In this document: positions 6,948-9,852 of the stretch, in pieces
How the letters are laid out: every line of letters starts with the position of its first letter
How positions within the stretch are numbered: the stretch's first letter is position 1
Assembly: GCA_007123515.1 (NCBI GenBank)
Contig: SKKY01000124.1
Location: 1 to 9,852, forward strand
Direction of reading: 5' to 3'
Source of the DNA: Clostridia bacterium
Lineage (GTDB): Bacteria; Bacillota; Peptococcia; Peptococcales; SKKY01
DNA: 9,852 bases
Notes under the pieces: generated by a model
Database searches by the model: none
Told to the model about the DNA's origin: nothing
What the model saw: only the letters and a program-made list of their open reading frames with translations
Made by a program: the position numbers and the translations under genes

Positions 6948-8909
6948 ATGGAAAACGTGCAATATAGTCAGGAAAGGCTGGAGTATCTCCGGTTGTTTTC
7001 AAAGATGTACCCAAATCTTAAAACAGCTAAAGCCGCACTGGTAAGAAATAAAGCCTATTTATCACTGCCAAAAAAAACCGAATTTTTTCTGACGGACATC
7101 CATGGTGAACATGAGGCATTTAACCATGTGCTAAAAAATGCCTCCGGACAATTAAAAATTAAACTACAGGAACTATTCTCCGATGTATTAAATGAAGCCG
7201 AAATCAAAAAGACGGCAACGCTGCTTTACTACCCGGTTCGTAAAATTGAGGTAATGAAGAAAGAAGGAAACTCATCATTAATCTACTATAAATATCTTCC
7301 CATTATTGTCAGCCTGGCAAAAAGTTTGGCCAGTAAATATAACAATGAGGAGATTTTATCAAAGATCAATGATCCGTTTAAGGAAATTTTAATGGAGATG
7401 ATCTTTTCCGAGGATTTTGATGATGATAAAAACTACTATATAAAGTCGCTTTACGAAGAAATGATAGAAAACGACGTTATCGATGATTTTATTGTTGAAC
7501 TAACGAATCTGATTCAGATGCTGGCAGTTGATCATTTACATATTATTGGTGATATCTATGATAGAGGTCCGGGTCCGCATATCGTGATGGATCGGCTGAT
7601 GGATTTTCATTCGCTAGATATTCAGTTTGGTAATCATGACATTCTTTGGATGGGTGCGGCAGCTGGATCACGTGTATGCATCGCTAATGTTGTCCGGATC
7701 TCTGCAAGATATGCCAATCTCGATATTTTAGAAGACGGATATGGAATCAACCTTTTATCGCTGGCTCAGCTGGCACAAAGTTATTATGCAGAAGATGACT
7801 GTTTGATTTTTACCCCTAAGACAGAAGATGTCAATTTTCATGAACGCGACATTCTTTTAATGGCAAGAATGCATAAAGCGATTAGTATCATCCAGTTTAA
7901 ACTAGAGGGGCAAATGGTGGACAAAAACCCTGCATATGGGATGGATGGTCGCAAGCTGCTTGATAAAATCGACTGGGAAAACAACGCGGTATCCATTGGT
8001 GGCAAACAATATCCTTTACGAGATAATCATTTTCCGACAGTAGATCCTTCGGAACCATATGTATTAAATGATTTTGAGACAGAGGTCATCGAAAAACTTG
8101 AAAAGGCCTTTCTAAACAGCGATGCTCTTCAAAAACATGTAAAATTTATTTTTGCCAATGGAAGTTTCTACAAAGTGGCTAACAAAAATCTGCTCTTTCA
8201 CGGATGTATTCCTCTTGATCCGGATGGAGATTTTGCAGCTATCACACATGCAGGGCAAACCTATCGCGGTAAAGCGCTCTTGGATTTTTTTGAAAAAGAG
8301 GTTCGTCGCTTTTATTTCAGCAGAGATAAACACAAAAATCAGTTTGGAACAGATATCATGTGGTATTTATGGCAGGGAGCACTCTCCCCGCTATTTGGCA
8401 AAGAGCAAATGACCACTTTTGAACGCTATTTTATCAGTGATAAAGAGACCCATAAAGAAAAAAAGAACCCTTATTTTCAACGCAATGAAGAAGAGGTAGT
8501 TTGTGATATGCTTCTAAAGGAGTTTGGGCTGTCCCCGGAGACATCGAGGATCATTACCGGTCATGTACCGGTTAAAGCCAGTAAAGGTGAAGAACCTGTA
8601 AAGGCCAACGGGAAATTATTTGTGATTGACGGCGGATTTGCAAAAGCCTATCAGAAAGAAACCGGGCTGGCCGGATATACCCTGGTATATAATTCTTATG
8701 GATTACAATTAATAGAGCATCAGCCTTTTGAATCAGTAGAAAAAGCGATTCAAAATGAAGAAGATATTATCTCCGTAACCCGGGTTGTGGAAAAAGCCGA
8801 ACGTAAATACAACAGGGATACGGATGAAGGACAAGTAGCAACAAAAGAAATAAATGACCTTGAAGACTTAATAAATGCCTATAAAAAAGGTATAATAAAC
8901 AGCAGATAA
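6948..8909 (+). CDS. fbp: Class III fructose-1,6-bisphosphatase
   Basis: Hydrolyses fructose 1,6-bisphosphate to fructose 6-phosphate, the committed step of gluconeogenesis, in the cytosol. It has 653 residues, the long form typical of the class III enzymes of Bacillus and clostridia. It belongs to the calcineurin-like metallophosphoesterase fold, and the metal-site motifs appear in order: Asp50-x-His52 in LTDIHGEHEAF, GDIYDRGP (201-208), GNHD (228-231), His418 in LFHGC, and His539 in TGHVPVK. Members of this class use Mn2+ and are unrelated to class I and II enzymes. The start is the ATG at 6948, set by a perfect Shine-Dalgarno site. The gene is separated from the HD gene by a terminator that touches its ribosome binding site, so its transcript must begin inside that hairpin or come from read-through. 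pepA follows 21 bases after the stop. The C-terminal 40 residues are charged and outside the recognisable motifs. Function is assigned with high confidence from family motifs and length. Confidence 0.96.
   Translation: MENVQYSQERLEYLRLFSKMYPNLKTAKAALVRNKAYLSLPKKTEFFLTDIHGEHEAFNHVLKNASGQLKIKLQELFSDVLNEAEIKKTATLLYYPVRKIEVMKKEGNSSLIYYKYLPIIVSLAKSLASKYNNEEILSKINDPFKEILMEMIFSEDFDDDKNYYIKSLYEEMIENDVIDDFIVELTNLIQMLAVDHLHIIGDIYDRGPGPHIVMDRLMDFHSLDIQFGNHDILWMGAAAGSRVCIANVVRISARYANLDILEDGYGINLLSLAQLAQSYYAEDDCLIFTPKTEDVNFHERDILLMARMHKAISIIQFKLEGQMVDKNPAYGMDGRKLLDKIDWENNAVSIGGKQYPLRDNHFPTVDPSEPYVLNDFETEVIEKLEKAFLNSDALQKHVKFIFANGSFYKVANKNLLFHGCIPLDPDGDFAAITHAGQTYRGKALLDFFEKEVRRFYFSRDKHKNQFGTDIMWYLWQGALSPLFGKEQMTTFERYFISDKETHKEKKNPYFQRNEEEVVCDMLLKEFGLSPETSRIITGHVPVKASKGEEPVKANGKLFVIDGGFAKAYQKETGLAGYTLVYNSYGLQLIEHQPFESVEKAIQNEEDIISVTRVVEKAERKYNRDTDEGQVATKEINDLEDLINAYKKGIINSR
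8868..8896 (+). promoter_or_regulatory. Candidate internal promoter for pepA inside the fbp 3' end
   Basis: TTAATA at 8868-8873 (4 of 6), a 17-base spacer, and a perfect TATAAT at 8891-8896. The start would be near 8903, giving a leader of about 28 bases to pepA. The site overlaps the last codons of fbp, an AT-rich Lys/Ile/Asn stretch, so chance is a real alternative. Confidence 0.35.
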
Positions 8910-8930
8910 AACAAAAATGGAGGCTACAAT

Positions 8931-9852
8931 ATGAAAGTAGATATCAGACAGTATCAGCAGGAAACACTGGATCATTTTGCGGAAGTCATTTTTATCACCG
9001 AAGAAGCTGCAAAAGAAGCTTCCACTGATTTGCAGAAGATTATTCAGGCCAATGGTTTTTCCGGAAAAACCGGAGAGGCTGAAGCCCTTGTTATCAGTTA
9101 TGAAAACGGAATAAAAAAATACATTGTTTCCGGAATCGGGAAAAGTGAAAAAGTAAAACCGGAAACTTATAAAAAAGCGATTGCTGCAGCGGTTAAAGAG
9201 GCACGCAGAAAAAAAGTGCCAGCCTTATTAACAAAGATGCAGGATATTCGGCTCGATGAACAAGCGCAGGATAATACCCGAATGGCCGTAGAAACTTTTA
9301 TCATGTCAGGGTATGAATTCGATAAGTATAAAACAAAAAAAGACAATGAGGCGTTAGAAAGTTTGCTGTGTTATCTTGATGGTGCCGATCAAGCTGGATT
9401 GGAAGAAGGGAAAATACTTGCTGACAATACCCTTTTGACCAGAGACCTGATTAACGAGCCGGCTAATGTTATGACTCCAAAAGCCTTGGCTAAAGCGGCG
9501 AAGCGAGCCGGACTTGAAAGTGGATTTGAAGTAGAAGTGTTCGATCAGGATCAGATTAAAGAGTTGAAGATGGAAGCGTTTTTAGCCGTAGCGAAAGGAT
9601 CGGCTAATAAACCAAAATTAATTGTGATGCGTTACAGCAATGACCCGGATCATCCTGAGCAAATAAACGGCCTGGTAGGAAAGGGTCTGATTTTTGATAC
9701 CGGAGGGTATTCAATAAAGCCAACAGCAGGCATGTTGGAGATGAAAAGTGACATGAGCGGAGCGGCTGCGGTTATTGGAGCTATGTCGGCGATTGCTCAG
9801 GCAAAATTGAAAACAAACGTTGTGGCAGTGGTTGCAGCGTGTGAAAACATGA
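8931..9852 (+). CDS. pepA: Leucyl aminopeptidase (M17 family), 3'-truncated by the window edge
   Basis: Removes N-terminal residues from peptides in the cytosol, as a two-metal (Zn/Mn) enzyme that is usually a hexamer. The frame runs open to the right edge with 307 complete codons. The ATG at 8931 follows GGAGG (8919-8923) at a 7-base spacing. The first 160 or so residues form the weakly conserved N-terminal alpha/beta domain. The catalytic domain begins around the conserved TRDLINEPANVMTP stretch. Metal and catalytic residues visible are Lys251 and Asp256 in VGKGLIFDTGG, Lys263 in SIKP, and Asp274 in MKSDM. All are at a constant offset of 19 from Lys270, Asp275, Lys282 and Asp293 of E. coli PepA as I recall them. 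The remaining NTDAEGRL motif (two acidic ligands and the catalytic Arg) lies beyond the window. The Thr in FDTGG replaces the more common Ser. It lies 21 bases after fbp and is probably co-transcribed with it. Confidence 0.95.
   Translation, partial: MKVDIRQYQQETLDHFAEVIFITEEAAKEASTDLQKIIQANGFSGKTGEAEALVISYENGIKKYIVSGIGKSEKVKPETYKKAIAAAVKEARRKKVPALLTKMQDIRLDEQAQDNTRMAVETFIMSGYEFDKYKTKKDNEALESLLCYLDGADQAGLEEGKILADNTLLTRDLINEPANVMTPKALAKAAKRAGLESGFEVEVFDQDQIKELKMEAFLAVAKGSANKPKLIVMRYSNDPDHPEQINGLVGKGLIFDTGGYSIKPTAGMLEMKSDMSGAAAVIGAMSAIAQAKLKTNVVAVVAACENM

Noticed and set aside
8152..8412. An 86-codon + strand frame inside fbp
   Set aside because: It is entirely within the conserved fbp sequence in a shifted frame, with no plausible start signal.
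1..9852. Search for a mobile element, CRISPR array, phage genes, toxin-antitoxin or defence cassette
   Set aside because: No transposase, integrase, tandem spaced repeats, terminal inverted repeats or recognisable defence domains were seen; the genes are tightly packed housekeeping genes on one strand, apart from the two of unknown role.

Overview
The window reads as ordinary chromosomal DNA of a low-to-mid GC Firmicute, most likely of class Clostridia. The reasons are strong purine-rich Shine-Dalgarno sites before almost every gene, intrinsic terminators with T-tracts, a class III (Bacillus/Clostridium-type) fructose-1,6-bisphosphatase, and a small clostridial-looking HD-domain protein. An acetogen-like relative of Eubacterium or Acetobacterium would fit, but genus cannot be fixed by eye. 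All six genes lie on the + strand and cover nearly the whole window. There are no mobile elements, CRISPR arrays, tRNAs or rRNAs.

Layout: (1) positions 2-5417 hold the NADPH-glutamate synthase pair gltB (5' end outside the window) and gltD, 16 bases apart and clearly co-transcribed. They are closed by an unusually long hairpin ending in a T-run (5431-5495). (2) 5594-6274 encodes a 226-residue cytosolic protein made almost entirely of degenerate MORN-like repeats; its function is unknown. (3) 6386-6877 encodes a 163-residue HD-domain phosphohydrolase behind a good extended -10 promoter. It ends in a textbook terminator (6884-6931) whose T-tract directly touches the ribosome binding site of the next gene. 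(4) 6948-8909 encodes class III fructose-1,6-bisphosphatase. (5) From 8931 to the right edge is the first two thirds of a leucyl aminopeptidase (M17, pepA), 21 bases downstream of fbp and possibly served also by its own promoter inside the fbp 3' end.

Together the genes are central metabolism: ammonia assimilation from glutamine and 2-oxoglutarate (GltBD), gluconeogenesis (Fbp) and peptide turnover (PepA), with two genes of unknown role between them. I found no convincing new biological system. The points most worth a second look are the terminator fused to the fbp translation start (possible attenuator, or a promoter buried in the hairpin), the long hairpin after gltD, and the MORN-like repeat protein with its longer than usual repeat period.
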